Shown here: piece by piece, positions 11,660 to 23,394 of the stretch
Position numbering within the stretch: position 1 is the stretch's first letter
Layout of the letters: every line of letters begins with the position of its first letter
Assembly: GCA_028752905.1 (NCBI GenBank)
Contig: JAQNBH010000007.1
Location: 43,968,588 to 44,032,587, forward strand
DNA from: Cladorhizidae sp. MBARI D1340-BT2
Lineage: Eukaryota > Porifera > Demospongiae > Poecilosclerida > Cladorhizidae
DNA: 64,000 nucleotides
Direction of reading: 5' to 3'
Made by a program: the position numbers and the translations under genes
Notes under the pieces: model-generated
Told to the model about the DNA's origin: nothing
What the model saw: only the letters and a program-made list of their open reading frames with translations
Database searches by the model: none

Positions 11660-11900
11660 AGTGTTATCATTAGGCGCTAAAACATAATTAAGTGATCAAG
11701 CCCGTGGGTGGGAAATTAGGCTGGCTTTGAGGCCCCCAATTATGACAGCATTAAGTTGAGTATGGTTGGCCCTATGCAACAGTTTTTAGTATCAAAAGAG
11801 CGCACACAGAGAGAGATCTGTCTTTTGAGCTACATATCAAGTCCATACAGTGAAGTGTGTAGAATTTATGGAGCTCCAAAGTCGTTACCACATTTTATTT
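11660..11900 (-). repeat. Dispersed repeat A (inverted copy) with a linked segment B
   Basis: The reverse complement of about 11775-11880 reads GTATGGACTTGATATGTAGC followed by TCAAAAGA and a TCTCTCTCTGTGTGCGCTCTTTTGATACTAAAA-type stretch. The same stretch occurs at 46077-46170 and 47685-47778 on the plus strand. The neighbouring segment at 11671-11717 (TTAGGCGCTAAAAC ... CGTGGGTGGGAAAT) also matches 46318-46366. Here A and B are in opposite orientations, whereas at 46 kb they are in the same orientation. It is probably a non-coding mobile element or fragments of one; no terminal repeats could be fixed. Confidence 0.7.
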
Positions 11901-12484
11901 AAGAGGAAACCCTGTGGTTTTAGTGCTGTACTTATTTACCATGGAAGTGTAATTTCATCATTGACATCACATAGCAGCAATTTTTGTCCTTAATAACTTT
12001 CATTGCTCTGTATTTTTTATTGAACAGTTTTTCTAATCCAGTGATTTTCTGATGAGATATACACTGTAGTCGGTCACCTGACAGCAAAAATGAAATTGGG
12101 ATGCTGAGGAAAATAAAATGGTTTTATATAACATTTTCAATATACAAGTTGTATAAGTAGGCACTCTGATACACCATAAATGACAAGTGTTGAAGAGCTG
12201 TGTGGTTGCGGAGAGAAATATTTTTGTGGTTTTGCCATATTTCAGCCCTCGTTTATTGCCACCCTCGTTTATTGCCACCACTATTGTAACATCATTGGAA
12301 AGCACACAGAATGGACGACCTGGTGGGTCCAAAATCTTTGAAAATTATGAAAATTAAATATTTATAACGGTTAAAATAGCACCACAGGAATGGTCTACTT
12401 AACCTCACCCCCTTACACACCAGAAGACCTTCGAATGCACATCCAAGACTCATTGGTTACTCAATTGCAGTAATAAGGTGTGGG
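11901..12484. other. Intronic sequence without recognisable feature
   Basis: AT-rich sequence within the ARID2 intron. A 99-codon reverse frame at 12033-12332 shows no family motif and includes a short direct repeat (CCCTCGTTTATTGCCAC twice near 12250). No exon with sensible flanking splice sites was found. Confidence 0.6.
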
Positions 12485-13540
12485 TAGTGGTGTTTGTCGA
12501 TGATGTAATCAAGTTAGCTCGCCTGCTGTTTTCTGAGCGGTCAGTTAATTTACTCTCAAGGAATAATCTTCAGATAGCAAAAACAAGCATCTTAGTGGCC
12601 GTGTGTGTGCATACTGTAGCAGTGAGCATAGCGTAGAATAACATCTGCTGTGCTTGGTGAGTTCTGGAGTTCTCCTGTGCAACTCTTGCCAAGTCCTTGA
12701 AGCTATAGCTGATCCCTGGCTGGCTCATGAAGGAGGCTGTAGCTGCTGACTCATGAAGGAGGCTGCAGCTAATCCCTGGCTGACTCATGAAGGAGGCTGT
12801 AGCAGATCTCTGGCTGACTGATGAAGGAGGCTGCAGCAGATCCCTGGCTGACTCATGAAGGAGGCTGTAGCAGATTCCTGACTGACTCATGAAGGAGGCT
12901 GTAGCAGATTCCCGACTGACTCATGAAGGAGGCTGCAGCTGATCTCTGGCGGACTCATGAAGGAGGCTGTAGGCTGACTCATGAAGGAGGCTTAGCTGAT
13001 CCCTGGCTGACTCATGAAGGAGGCTGCAGCTGATCCTTGGCTGACTCATGAAGGAGGCCATAGCTGATCCCTGGCTGACTCATGAAGGAGGCTGTAGCTG
13101 TTCCCTGGCTGACTCATGAAGGAGGCTTAGCTGATCCCTGGCTGACTCATGAAGGAGGCTCAGCTGATCCCTGGCCGACTCATGAAGGAGGCTTAGCTGA
13201 TCCCTGGCTGACTCATGAAGGAGGCTCAGCTGATCTCTGGCTGACCCATGAAGGAGACTGCAGCAGATTCCTGACTGACTCATGAAGGAGGCTGTAGCTG
13301 ATCCCTGGCTGACTCATGAAGGAGGCTGCAGCTGATCCCTGGCTGACTCATGAAGGAGGCTGTAGCTGATCCCTGGCTGACTCATGAAGGAGGCTGTAGC
13401 TGATCCCTGGCTGACTCATGCATAGCTAATCCCTGGCTGACTCATGAAGGAGGCTGTAGCTGATCCCTGGCTGACTCATGAAGGAGGCTGTAGCTGTTCC
13501 CTCACTGGTTTGCTGCTGTCTGGTTTGCCCACGATGTTGA
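12485..13540. mobile_element. Dispersed element carrying a 34-bp minisatellite, copy 1
   Basis: The core at about 12705-13500 is roughly 23 copies of a 34-bp unit with CTGACTCATGAAGGAGGCTG and TAGCTGATCCCTGG. The left flank (TAGCTCGCCTGCTGTTTT, then GTGTGTGTGCATACTGTAGC and GTTCTCCTGTGCAACTCTTG) and the right flank (TTTGCTGCTGTCTGGTTTGC) recur around the same minisatellite at 50280-51365. A shared core with shared flanks on both sides means the array was copied inside a longer element or by segmental duplication. No coding capacity is seen; short frames over the array are artefacts. Confidence 0.85.
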
Positions 13541-13600
13541 AGTATGAGGCAACAAGAAAATCAAACAATAACAATAATTAATTCTGATTGGAGGACATAG

Positions 13601-13788
13601 CCATGCAGGCCACTACCAGATAGACGATCCTTTACCATACAATATCGTGCACACCAATATTATTGTATGGACAGTTCTTTACCATTTAAGATCATGCACA
13701 CCACTATTACAATGCTTTTACAATGCTTTTCTGTGTAATCATGTGTGTATATGGTAAAGGATCGTCGAGCTGTTTGTGGTCTACGTGG
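13601..13788. mobile_element. MITE-like element with about 40-bp terminal inverted repeats
   Basis: The left end reads CCATGCAGGCCAC ... GACGATCCTTTACCATA. The reverse complement of the right end reads CCACGTAGACCAC ... GACGATCCTTTACCATA, giving imperfect inverted repeats with the inner 17 bases identical. The roughly 110-bp interior is non-coding. A related decayed copy is at 31500-31590. It lies in the large ARID2 intron. The exact outer boundary and target duplication are uncertain. Confidence 0.78.
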
Positions 13789-13857
13789 GTACACTTTTGC
13801 TCTCTGTTTTCCCTTTTTTTTCTTTTTAATTCTTTTTGCAAATCAATTGATGAGCCG

Positions 13858-16275
13858 TTAGTGGAGCATTCAAGGTCTCGGTGGTGTCAGTGAAGATGAC
13901 AGATGTGCATGTAATTAGTGGAGCATTCAAGGTCTCGGTGGTGTCAGAGAAGATGACAGATGTGCATGTAATTAGTGGAGCATTCAAGGTCTCGGAGGTG
14001 TCAGTGAAGATGCATGTAATTAGTGGAGCATTCAAGGTCTCGGTGGTGTCAGTGAAGATGACAGATGTGCATGTAATTAGTGGAGCATTCAAGGTCTCGG
14101 TGGTGTCAGTGAAGATGACAGATGTGCATGTAATTAGTGGAGCATTCAAGGTCTCGGTGGTGTCAGTGAAGATGATGACAGATGTGCATGTAATTAGTGG
14201 AGCATTCAAGGTCTCGGTGGTGTCAGTGAAGATGACAGATGTGCATGTAATTAGTGGAGCATTCAAGGTCTCGGTGGTGTCCATGAAGATGACAGATGTG
14301 CATGTAGTTAGTGGAGCATTCAAGGTCTCGGTGGTGTCCATGAAGATGACAGATGTGCATGTAGTTAGTGGAGCATTCAAGGTCTCGGTGGTGACAGTGA
14401 AGATGACAGATGTGCATGTAATTAGTGGAGCATTCAAGGTCTCGGTGGTGTCAGTGAAGATGATGACAGATGTGCATGTAATTAGTGGAGCATTCAAGGT
14501 CTCGGTGGTGTCAGTGAAGATGACAGATGTGCATGTAATTAGTGGAGCATTCAAGGTCTCGGTGGTGTCCATGAAGATGACAGATGTGCATGTAATTAGT
14601 GGAGCATTCAAGGTCTCGGTGGTGTCAGTGAAGATGATGACAGATGTGCATGTAATTAGTGGAGCATTCAAGGTCTCGGTGGTGTCTGTGAAGATGATGA
14701 CAGATGTGCATGTAATTAGTGGAGCATTCAAGGTCTCGGTGGTGTCCATGAAGATGACAGATGTGCATGTAATTAGTGGAGCATTCAAGGTCTCGGTGGT
14801 GTCCATGAAGATGACAGATGTGCATGTAATTAGTGGAGCATTCAAGGTCTCGGTGGTGTCTGTGAAGATGATGACAGATGTGCATGTAATTAGTGGAGCA
14901 TTCAAGGTCTCGGTGGTGTCCATGAAGATGACAGATGTGCATGTAATTAGTGGAGCATTCAAGGTCTCGGTGATGTCAGTGAAGATGACAGATGTGCATG
15001 TAATTAGTGGAGCATTCAAGGTCTCGGTGGTGTCCATGTAGATGACATGTGCATGTAATTAGTGGAGCATTCAAGGTCTCGGAGGTGTCAGTGAAGATGA
15101 CAGATGTGCATGTAATTAGTGGAGCATTCAAGGTCTCGGTGGTGTCCATGAAGATGACAGATGTGCATGTAATTAGTGGAGCATTCAAGGTCTCGGTGGT
15201 GTCCATGAAGATGACAGATGTGCATGTAATTAGTGGAGCATTCAAGGTCTCGGTGGTGTCCATGAAGATGACAGATGTGCATGTAATTAGTGGAGCATTC
15301 AAGGTCTCGGTGGTGTCAGTGAAGATGACAGATGTGCATGTAATTAGTGGAGCATTCAAGGTCTCGGTGGTGTCCATGAAGATGACAGATGTGCATGTAA
15401 TTAGTGGAGCATTCAAGGTCTCGGTGGTGTCCATGAAGATGACAGATGTGCATGTAATTAGTGGAGCATTCAAGGTCTCGGTGGTGTCAGTGAAGATGAC
15501 AGATGTGCATGTAATTAGTGGAGCATTCAAGGCCTCGGTGATGTCAGTGAAGATGACAGATGTGCATGTAATTAGTGGAGCATTCAAGGTCTCGGAGGTG
15601 TCAGTGAAGATGACAGATGTGCATGTAATTAGTGGAGCATTCAAGGCCTCGGTGATGTCAGTGAAGATGACAGATGTGCATGTAATTAGTGGAGCATTCA
15701 AGGTCTCGGTGGTGTCCATGAAGATGACAGATGTGCATGTAATTAGTGGAGCATTCAAGGTCTCGGTGGTGTCAGTGAAGATGACAGATGTGCATGTAAT
15801 TAGTGGAGCATTCAAGGTCTCGGTGGTGTCCATGAAGATGACAGATGTGCATGTAATTAGTGGAGCATTCAAGGTCTCGGTGGTGTCCATGAAGATGACA
15901 GATGTGCATGTAATTAGTGGAGCATTCAAGGTCTCGGTGGTGTCAGTGAAGATGACAGATGTGCATGTAATTAGTGGAGCATTCAAGGTCTCGGTGGTGT
16001 CCATGAAGATGACAGATGTGCATGTAATTAGTGGAGCATTCAAGGTCTCGGTGGTGTCAGTGAAGATGACAGATGTGCATGTAATTAGTGGAGCATTCAA
16101 GGTCTCGGTGGTGTCAGTGAAGATGACAGATGTGCATGTAATTAGTGAGGACTCAGTGGTAAAGATGACAGATGTGCATGTAATTAGTGGAGCATTCAAG
16201 GTCTCGGTGGTGTCAGTGAAGATGACAGATGTGCATGTAATTAGTGGAGCATTCAAGGTCTCGGTGGTGACAATG
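13858..16275. repeat. 57-bp minisatellite, about 42 copies, open on both strands
   Basis: The unit combines GTAATTAGTGGAGCATTCAA, GGTCTCGGTGGTGTC and an AGTGAAGATGACAGATGTGCAT-type stretch. Since 57 is 19 codons and the unit lacks stops in one frame per strand, frames of 386-442 codons appear on both strands. Variants include ATGATG insertions (60-bp units), CCATGAAG for AGTGAAG, and one 42-bp and one broken unit near 16150. It is intronic in the ARID2-like gene and has no start context, splice sites or varied codon use expected of a real gene. Confidence 0.96.
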
Positions 16276-16698
16276 AAGATGATGACATTCACTGTCAATG
16301 TCACGCAGGGAGGGGTAGCTTCTTGGGCAGCACCAGAAATCCTGTGGCTTACCTCCGGTTAGAAAATCAAGAGGCTCAACGATGACGAAGAGAAACCAAC
16401 CAACCACTAGAGAGGAGGACCAGAAGACCTTGGATATATCCGTGTTGGCCTCCACTGGTGCATCCTTTCATCTCTAAATGTGGTCAAGAGAGAGAGCTAA
16501 GCAATGACCTGGAGGAAGAGGCAGCCGGCTAACCATGCAAGCACATGCCTAGGAACACCAGAATACTTGTGGTCACCCACCAGTTGTCTGTACCCTCCAG
16601 GTGGTCACTTTGTATGGACACCCGAGGGATTCTTGTATCCATGTAACATTAGAGGATATGTGATGTAATGACACATGTATGTGGCTGGATGTCGAGAC
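16276..16698. other. Unique intronic spacer between two minisatellites
   Basis: A short stretch at 16310-16360 after a CACGCAG acceptor-like site was tested as an ARID2 exon because RGSFLGSTRNP faintly recalls the family. Its phase does not match its neighbours. Nothing else is recognisable. Confidence 0.6.
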
Positions 16699-18384
16699 AG
16701 AATGAAGGCTGCAGCTCTAAGCTTGCAGAATGGAGGCTGCAGCTCTAAGCTTGCAGAATGGAGGCCGCAGCTCTAAGCTTGCAGAATGGAGGCTGCAGCT
16801 CTAAGCTAGCAGAATGGAGGCTGCAGCTCTAAGCTTGCAGAATGGAGGCTGCAGCTCTAAGCTTGCAGAATGGAGGCTGCAGCTCTAAGCTTTCAGAATG
16901 GAGGCTGCAGCTCTAAGCTAGCAGAATGGAGGCTGCAGCTCTAAGCTAGCAGAATGGAGGCTGCAGCTCTAAGCTTGCAGAATGGAGGCTGCAGCTCTAA
17001 GCTAGCAGAATGGAGGCTGCAGCTCTAAGCTAGCAGAATGGAGGCTGCAGCTCTAAGCTTGCAGAATGGAGGCTGCAGCTCTAAGCTTGCAGAATGGAGG
17101 CCGCAGCTCTAAGCTTGCAGAATGGAGGCTGCAGCTCTAAGCTAGCAGAATGAAGGCTGCAGCTCTAAGCTTGCAGAATGGAGGCTGCAGCTCTAAGCTA
17201 GCAGAATGGAGGCTGCAGCTCTAAGCTTGCAGAATGGAGGCTGCAGCTCTAAGCTTGCAGAATGAAGGCTGCTTAGACAGAATGGAGGCTGCAGCTCTAA
17301 GCTTTCAGAATGGAGGCTGCAGCTCTAAGCTAGCAGAATGGAGGCTGCAGCTCTAAGCTAGCAGAATGGAGGCTGCAGCTCTAAGCTTGCAGAATGGAGG
17401 CTGCAGCTCTAAGCTAGCAGAATGGAGGCTGCAGCTCTAAGCTAGCAGAATGGAGGCTGCAGCTCTAAGCTTGCAGAATGGAGGCTGCAGCTCTAAGCTA
17501 GCAGAATGGAGGCTGCAGCTCTAAGCTTGCAGAATGGAGGCTGCAGCTCTAAGCTTGCAGAATGGAGGCTGCAGCTCTAAGCTTGCAGAATGGAGGCTGC
17601 AGCTCTAAGCTTGCAGAATGGAGGCTGCAGCTCTAAGCTTGCAGAATGGAGGCTGCAGCTCTAAGCTTGCAGAATGGAGGCTGCATCTAAGCTTGCAGAA
17701 TGGAGGCTGCAGCTCTAAGCTTGCAGAATGGAGGCTGCAGCTCTAAGCTTGCAGAATGGAGGCTGCAGCTCTAAGCTTGCAGAATGGAGGCTGCAGCTCT
17801 AAGCTAGCAGAATGGAGGCTGCAGCTCTAACCTTGCAGAATGGAGGCTACAGCTCTAAGCTAGCAGAATGGAGGCTGCAGCTCTAAGCTTGCAGAATGAA
17901 GGCTGCAGCTCTAAGCTTTCAGAATGGAGGTTGCAGCTCTAAGCTAGCAGAATGGAGGCTGCAGCTCTAAGCTAGCAGAATGGAGGTTGCAGCTCTAAGC
18001 TAGCAGAATGGAGGCTGCAGCTCTAAGCTAGCAGAATGGAGGCTGCAGCTCTAAGCTAGCAGAATGGAGGCTGCAGCTCTAAGCTTGCAGAATGGAGGCT
18101 GCAGCTCTAAGCTTGCAGAATGGAGGCTGCAGCTCTAAGCTTGCAGAATGGAGGCTGCAGCTCTAAGCTTGCAGAATGGAGGCTGCAGCTCTAAGCTTGC
18201 AGAATGGAGTCTGCAGCTTGCAGAATGGAGGCTGCAGCTCTAAGCTAGCAGAATGGAGGCTGCAGCTCTAAGCTAGCAGAATGGAGGCTGCAGCTCTAAG
18301 CTTGCAGAATGGAGGCTGCAGCTCTAACCTTGCAGAATGGAGGCTACAGCTCTAAGCTAGCAGAATGGAGGCTGCAGCTCTAAC
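16699..18384. repeat. 28-bp minisatellite, about 60 copies
   Basis: The unit is GCAGAATGGAGGCTGCAGCT followed by CTAAGCTT or CTAAGCTA. The array mixes HindIII-type (AAGCTT) and NheI-type (GCTAGC) junction variants in an irregular order. A few units are truncated (near 17270, 17690 and 18210). It ends in a short (CA)n tract at 18385-18402. The 28-bp unit leaves no long open frame. Confidence 0.96.
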
Positions 18385-18690
18385 AAACACACACACACAC
18401 ACATGTGCACATGGAGAAGGCCCATAAGGCAATGCTGTGTGTATGACCACACTCACTAAGTCTTGAGGATTTACAGAATCATTCCAGAATCAAGAAATTT
18501 GGATGTATACAAATTTGGATGTATACAACTTTTATCTAAAATGTGAATTAGAATTAATAGAAACTTGTGCATTCTAATCAAGTGATGTATATAGATACAT
18601 GTCTCCAATACCAGGCCAGTGTAAAAGTGACATAGCCGGTGCTGAACTTGTTATGATCATGTTTATTGTTGTGTGGATGTAACTCTGCAG

Positions 18691-18785
18691 ACTGAAGTGG
18701 AGGACAGCATCCTGACTAAAGCAGTGCGACTCACAGCAGCTCTGGTGCTCAGGAACCTGGCAAGACAACTCCCTGAAGCTCGGAG
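18691..18785 (+). CDS. ARID2: ARID2-like exon e: conserved C-terminal helical segment
   Basis: The exon runs from AACTCTGCAG| to CTCGGAG|GTAAAC and encodes TEVEDSILTKAVRLTAALVL followed by RNLARQLPEAR. This is the best match in the gene: vertebrate ARID2 has an almost identical ITKHIRLTAALILKNI segment near its C-terminus. It enters in phase 0 from exon d and leaves 2 nt (AG), completed by the G at 28571. It is separated from exon d by a 10.6-kb intron and from the last exon by 9.8 kb. Confidence 0.92.
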
Positions 18786-18949
18786 GTAAACGAGTACAGC
18801 TGTTGTATTTATCTATAGGGACAGTGTCTATCGACGACTACAAACATTACATTAATGAAAAGTGAACAACAAATATCCTTATTATAATAACTGGTGAGAG
18901 TTGCCAATCCTCGTGGGAATTGGATGGGGAAATATGTATTGCTGTGCAT

Positions 18950-20505
18950 GGCTATATCTGCAATGAGTGTGGCATATCTGCAATGAGTGTGGCATATCTG
19001 CAATGAGTGTGGCATATCTGCAATGAGTGTGGCATATCTGCAATGAGTGTGGCATATCTGCAATGAGTGTGGCATATCTGCAATGAGTGTGGCATATCTG
19101 CAATGAGTGTGGCATATCTGCAATGAGTGTGGCATATCTGCAATGAGTGTGGCATATCTGCAATGAGTGTGGCATATCTGCAATGAGTGTGGCATATCTG
19201 CAATGAGTGTGGCATATCTGCAATGAGTGTGGCATATCTACAATGAGTGTGGCTGTATCTGCAATGAGTGTGGCATATCTGCAATGAGTGTGGCATATCT
19301 GCAATGAGTGGCATATCTGCAATGAGTGGCATATCTGCAATGAGTGTGGCATATCTGCAATGTGTGTGGCATATCTGCAATGAGTGTGGCATATCTGCAA
19401 TGAGTGTGGCTGTATCTGCAATGAGTGTGGCATATCTGCAATGAGTGTGGCATATCTGCAATGAGTGGCATATCTGCAATGAGTGGCATATCTGCAATGA
19501 GTGTTGCATATCTGCAATGAGTGTGGCTGTATCTGCAATGAGTGTGGCATATCTGCAATGAGTGTGGCATATCTGCAATGAGTGTGGCATATCTGCAATG
19601 AGTGTGGCATATCTGCAATGAGTGTGGCTGTATCTGCAATGAGTGTGGCATATCTGCAATGAGTGTGGCATATCTGCAATGAGTGTGGCATATCTGCAAT
19701 GAGTGTGGCATATCTGCAATGAGTGTGGCATATCTGCAATGAGTGTGGCATATCTGCAATGTGTGTGGCATATCTGCAATGAGTGTGGCATATCTGCAAT
19801 GAGTGTGGCATATCTGCAATGAGTGTGGCATATCTGCAATGTGTGTGGCATATCTGCAATGAGTGTGGCATATCTGCAATGAGTGTGGCATATCTGCAAT
19901 GAGTGTGGCATATCTGCAATGAGTGTGGCATATCTGCAATGAGTGTGGCATATCTGCAATGATTGTGGCTGTATCTGCAATGAGTGTGGCATATCTGCAA
20001 TGTGTGTGGCTGTATCTGCAATGAGTGGCATATCTGCAATGTGTGTGGCTGTATCTGCAATGAGGGTGGCATATCTGCAATGAGTGTGGCATATCTGCAA
20101 TGAGTGTGGCATATCTGCAATGTGTGTGGCTGTATCTGCAATGAGTGTGGCATATGCAATGAGTGTGGCATATCTGCAATGAGTGTGGCATATCTGCAAT
20201 GAGTGTGGCATATCTGCAATGAGTGTGGCATATCCGCAATGAGTGTGGCATATCTGCAATGTATCTGCAATGAGTGTGCAATGTGTGTGGCATATCTGCA
20301 ATGAGTGTGGCATATCTGCAATGAGTGTGGCATATCTGCAATGAGTGTGGCATATCTGCAATGTGTGTGGCATATCTGCAATGTGTGTGGCTGTATCTGC
20401 AATGAGTGTGCAATGAGTGTGGCATATCTGCAATGAGTGTGGCATATCTGCAATGAGTGTGGCATATCTGCAATGAGTGTGGCATATCTGCAATGAGTGT
20501 GGTGG
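18950..20505. repeat. 20-bp minisatellite, about 77 copies
   Basis: The unit is catatctgcaatgagtgtgg, with variants TGTATC for CATATC, GTGTGTGG for GAGTGTGG, and 16-18 bp units. Three units make 60 bp, so the minus strand stays open for more than 500 codons in more than one frame; this is an artefact. It begins about 165 bases after ARID2-like exon e. Confidence 0.96.
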
Positions 20506-22260
20506 TTTCAAGCAGACTTCATTAGAAATGTTAGGAGCTTATTATGTTGTTGTATTTTGTGTCTGACATGTAAAAAATATGACCGACCTTAACCAATGGG
20601 GTCATTTTACTGGATTTGGTTGTCATTCGAGAAAATAGCAGCAGATTTGATGCTAGAGGAAAGGGAAATGAATGCGTGGGACAGTGAGAACTGGCTGTGC
20701 GGTTAATGGCTGACAGGAAAAGATGCTAGAGTTTCTTTCTGACAGAGCTAAGTACTCAATTCATCAGCCCACTCTAGCCATGGAGGTGGGATACACCTTC
20801 TTTGTCATGATGATGCAGAAACTATTATCATTTTTGCAGGGCACACACACATACTGCCTCTCTATACTTAATTGCCAAGGATACCTTACTAATGGAGAGG
20901 AGATATGCTAGTGATGGAGAGCATACTGAACATACTAAACAGTGTCAAATCTAGGACAATGGCTAGAGCAATCAATGCTAGGGTTTCGAGTTTGTCCCGT
21001 AGGATATCCCTCCTTCCTCATATCTTTCCATTGCTCCTTCACTCACCCCTCGATGCCTCGCATTCTTGACTTGTAATGATGTAATGATGATGGTCTAGTG
21101 TAAACCCATATAAGGCAGCCACCAAACCCTGCTAACATTCAATCCAATAATTATAGTTAAGTGTTGAAGGATTATCATAAGTGTGAGCTTCAGGGTCTAA
21201 ACACTTTATCTAACTTGTTTGTTGTAGTTAGATACATGTAGCACATGTATTAGCACGTGCCCTGCCTTGTTGCTATGTACCCTACACTCTCCACTACATA
21301 ACAATTAGCACACACTAGCACTTGGTAACAGTTGATTCAGGCAAGTAAACAAAAGTGTCATCACTACGTAGTGCTCCATCCAGGAGTACCGCCATTCTCA
21401 GAACTGAAAAGATTCAGAGTGGTTCCCAGTGAACATAAGTGCCTGTCTTTCTCAGAACCCAAGAGCTTCAGAGTGGTTCCCAGTAAACATAAGTGCCTGC
21501 GATGCTTTTCTGAGCAGATGGATCTCCATAAATGGAAGTCAAACCCTGGAAGGGACCGTGCATGTGCAGTTGGATCATCAGCTATTTGGAGGGCTTGCTC
21601 AATGAATAGCTTGATTTATGCTCTTGAGAATGACAACCTTTACCCAATTCTAGTTGTACAACAGCATATGAGCTAGCTTGATTGCATCATCAACCTAAGA
21701 TTTGGCCACGCCTCTTTCACAGTCGAGAAACATGGTGGCTGCAGGTACTGGAACATTTGGAGTGTTCTGGTGCTCAAGGTTTTATGAGTGACCTGCTGTG
21801 TGCAAGTTATGCGAGGGGTGGGGGGGGGAACAGATGGAAACAACATGATCTTTGAAGATAAACTTATAGGGGGGTTTCACACCTATGCTTTGGGGGGGTG
21901 CCAAGTGAAGTGTTCAAGGCACACGTACTAGTGTTTTGGAGTTAATATTAGTCATTCAGACAGTGAAAAATCTGCCGATGTGAGCCTTATTGGGGGGAGG
22001 GGGCACCCTCACCATTTTAAAAAGTGGCCAATTCAATGTAGGGAGACTGAGGAGCATGCACATAAATAATGGTTATCAATTAATCATATCTAGTACATGT
22101 ACTTTTAAGGAATAGTCTTGTTTATCATTAGAAGACAATGCAATAAGTTGATGTCTGGTATAGGAATCAGCTCCATAGTGATCTATGGCAGACTGTCTAC
22201 AACAAAGCCTATTGTACTGCAAATAAATCCGTCCAAGACTGCCTCTACCTCAAGGGAGAA
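20506..22260. other. Intronic sequence without supported gene
   Basis: Contains a 114-codon plus-strand frame at 21332-21676 with an internal duplication (TTCAGAGTGGTTCCCAGT twice). It has no recognisable domain and no splice context. Around 21820-22000 there are several G-rich tracts. Nothing here can be assigned a function. Confidence 0.6.
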
Positions 22261-22263
22261 GGA

Positions 22264-22735
22264 TTCGGTCTCCTTGTAGGCAGGCAGTGGCATCTGTGCA
22301 GGCAGGCAGTGGTATCTGTGCAGGCAGGCAGTGGTATCTGTGCAGGCAGGCAGTAGTATCTGTGCAGGCAGGCAGTAGTATCTGTGTAGGCAGGCAGTAG
22401 TATCTGTGCAGGCAGGCAGTAGTATCTGTGCAGGCAGGCAGTAGCATCTGTGCAGGCAGCCAGTAGTATCTGTGTAGGCAGGCAGTAGTATCTGTGCAGG
22501 CAGGCAGTAGTATCTGTGCAAGCAGGCAGTAGTATCTGTGCAGGCAGGCAGTAGTATCTGTGCAGGCAGGCAGTAGTATCTGTGTAGGCAGGCAGTAGTA
22601 GTATCTGTGCAGGCAGGCAGGCAGCAGTATCTGTGTAGGCAGGCAGTAGTAGTATCTGTGCAGGCAGGCAGTAGTATCTGTGTAGACAGGCAGTAGTAGT
22701 ATCTGTGCAGGCAGGCAGTAGCACCTGTGCAACAA
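22264..22735. repeat. 22-bp minisatellite, about 21 copies
   Basis: The unit is TATCTGTGCAGGCAGGCAGT plus AG. It contains runs of GCAG, and some units are lengthened by an extra AGT or GCAG. Three reverse frames of 161-205 codons across it are repeat artefacts. Confidence 0.95.
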
Positions 22736-23019
22736 GACAAGCTTCCAGAAACATGAGAGTTAGCCAGGAAGAGGCAGTTGAAGTCAGTAGTCATGATCAT
22801 CAGTCATTAAAATAATAATAATAGTGAAGGGAGTGGGAAGAAATAGTAGCCCTGTGCACTCTTAAACCGCTAGTAGTCTAATTTCTGAATATTTTATTTT
22901 ATGATGATTCTGCAGCAGTCTACTGTATGCATGTGCAGGTAGACAATTAATCCAGTCAGTGTTCTGAATGGTTGTTATGGAAGGATCTCTAACTCCGCAT
23001 TTTGTGGTCATTAAGGATT

Positions 23020-23213
23020 ATTACAGTAACATGTATTATGGTTATTACATGAACATGTATATAGTTACATAATAACTATACATGAGCATGTATTATAGTT
23101 ATTACATGTATATGGTTATTACATGAACATGTATATAGTTATTACATATGATAACTGTATACATTGAGCATGTATATAGTTATTACATGTATATGGTCAG
23201 TACATGAACATGC
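23020..23213. repeat. AT-rich minisatellite at the Gypsy insertion site, left part
   Basis: Degenerate copies of GTTATTACATGAACATGTAT with ATA spacers. The same sequence resumes at 28450-28562 on the other side of the LTR retrotransposon, so the element landed inside this array. Confidence 0.85.
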
Positions 23214-23394
23214 TGTCGTGTATTTGACTATCCAATTCCCTGAATCAGCACGTAGGTTCAAATAACTTCTGATGCTTAAAAGCACAATACATCACTCAGG
23301 AGTGTAATGACATCACTAAGTACAGACAATACAGGAAATACATTAAACCACATTACATCATACAATATTACACAGCATAGTTCAATACACCACA
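23214..23394 (-). repeat. 3' LTR of the Gypsy element
   Basis: Begins TGTCGTGTATTTGACTATCC and ends CAATACACCACA on the plus strand. It matches 28239-28444 almost base for base, apart from short insertions in the other copy and a few substitutions, which indicates an insertion that is not very recent. Confidence 0.93.

Noticed and set aside
16310..16360. Extra ARID2 exon (RGSFLGSTRNP)
   Set aside because: Phase does not fit exons d and e, and the match to the family is only a few residues.
13826..16362. Open frames of about 390-440 codons on both strands
   Set aside because: They are the 57-bp minisatellite read in frame; no start context, splice sites or codon variety, and they lie in an ARID2 intron.
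18809..20511. Overlapping minus-strand frames of 400-530 codons
   Set aside because: Three 20-bp units make 60 bp, so several frames stay open; the products are monotonous and overlap one another.
21332..21676. 114-codon plus-strand gene
   Set aside because: No domain, no splice or promoter context, inside an ARID2 intron, with an internal duplication.
22183..22800. Cys/Tyr-rich reverse frames of 160-205 codons
   Set aside because: Produced by the 22-bp minisatellite in three frames at once.
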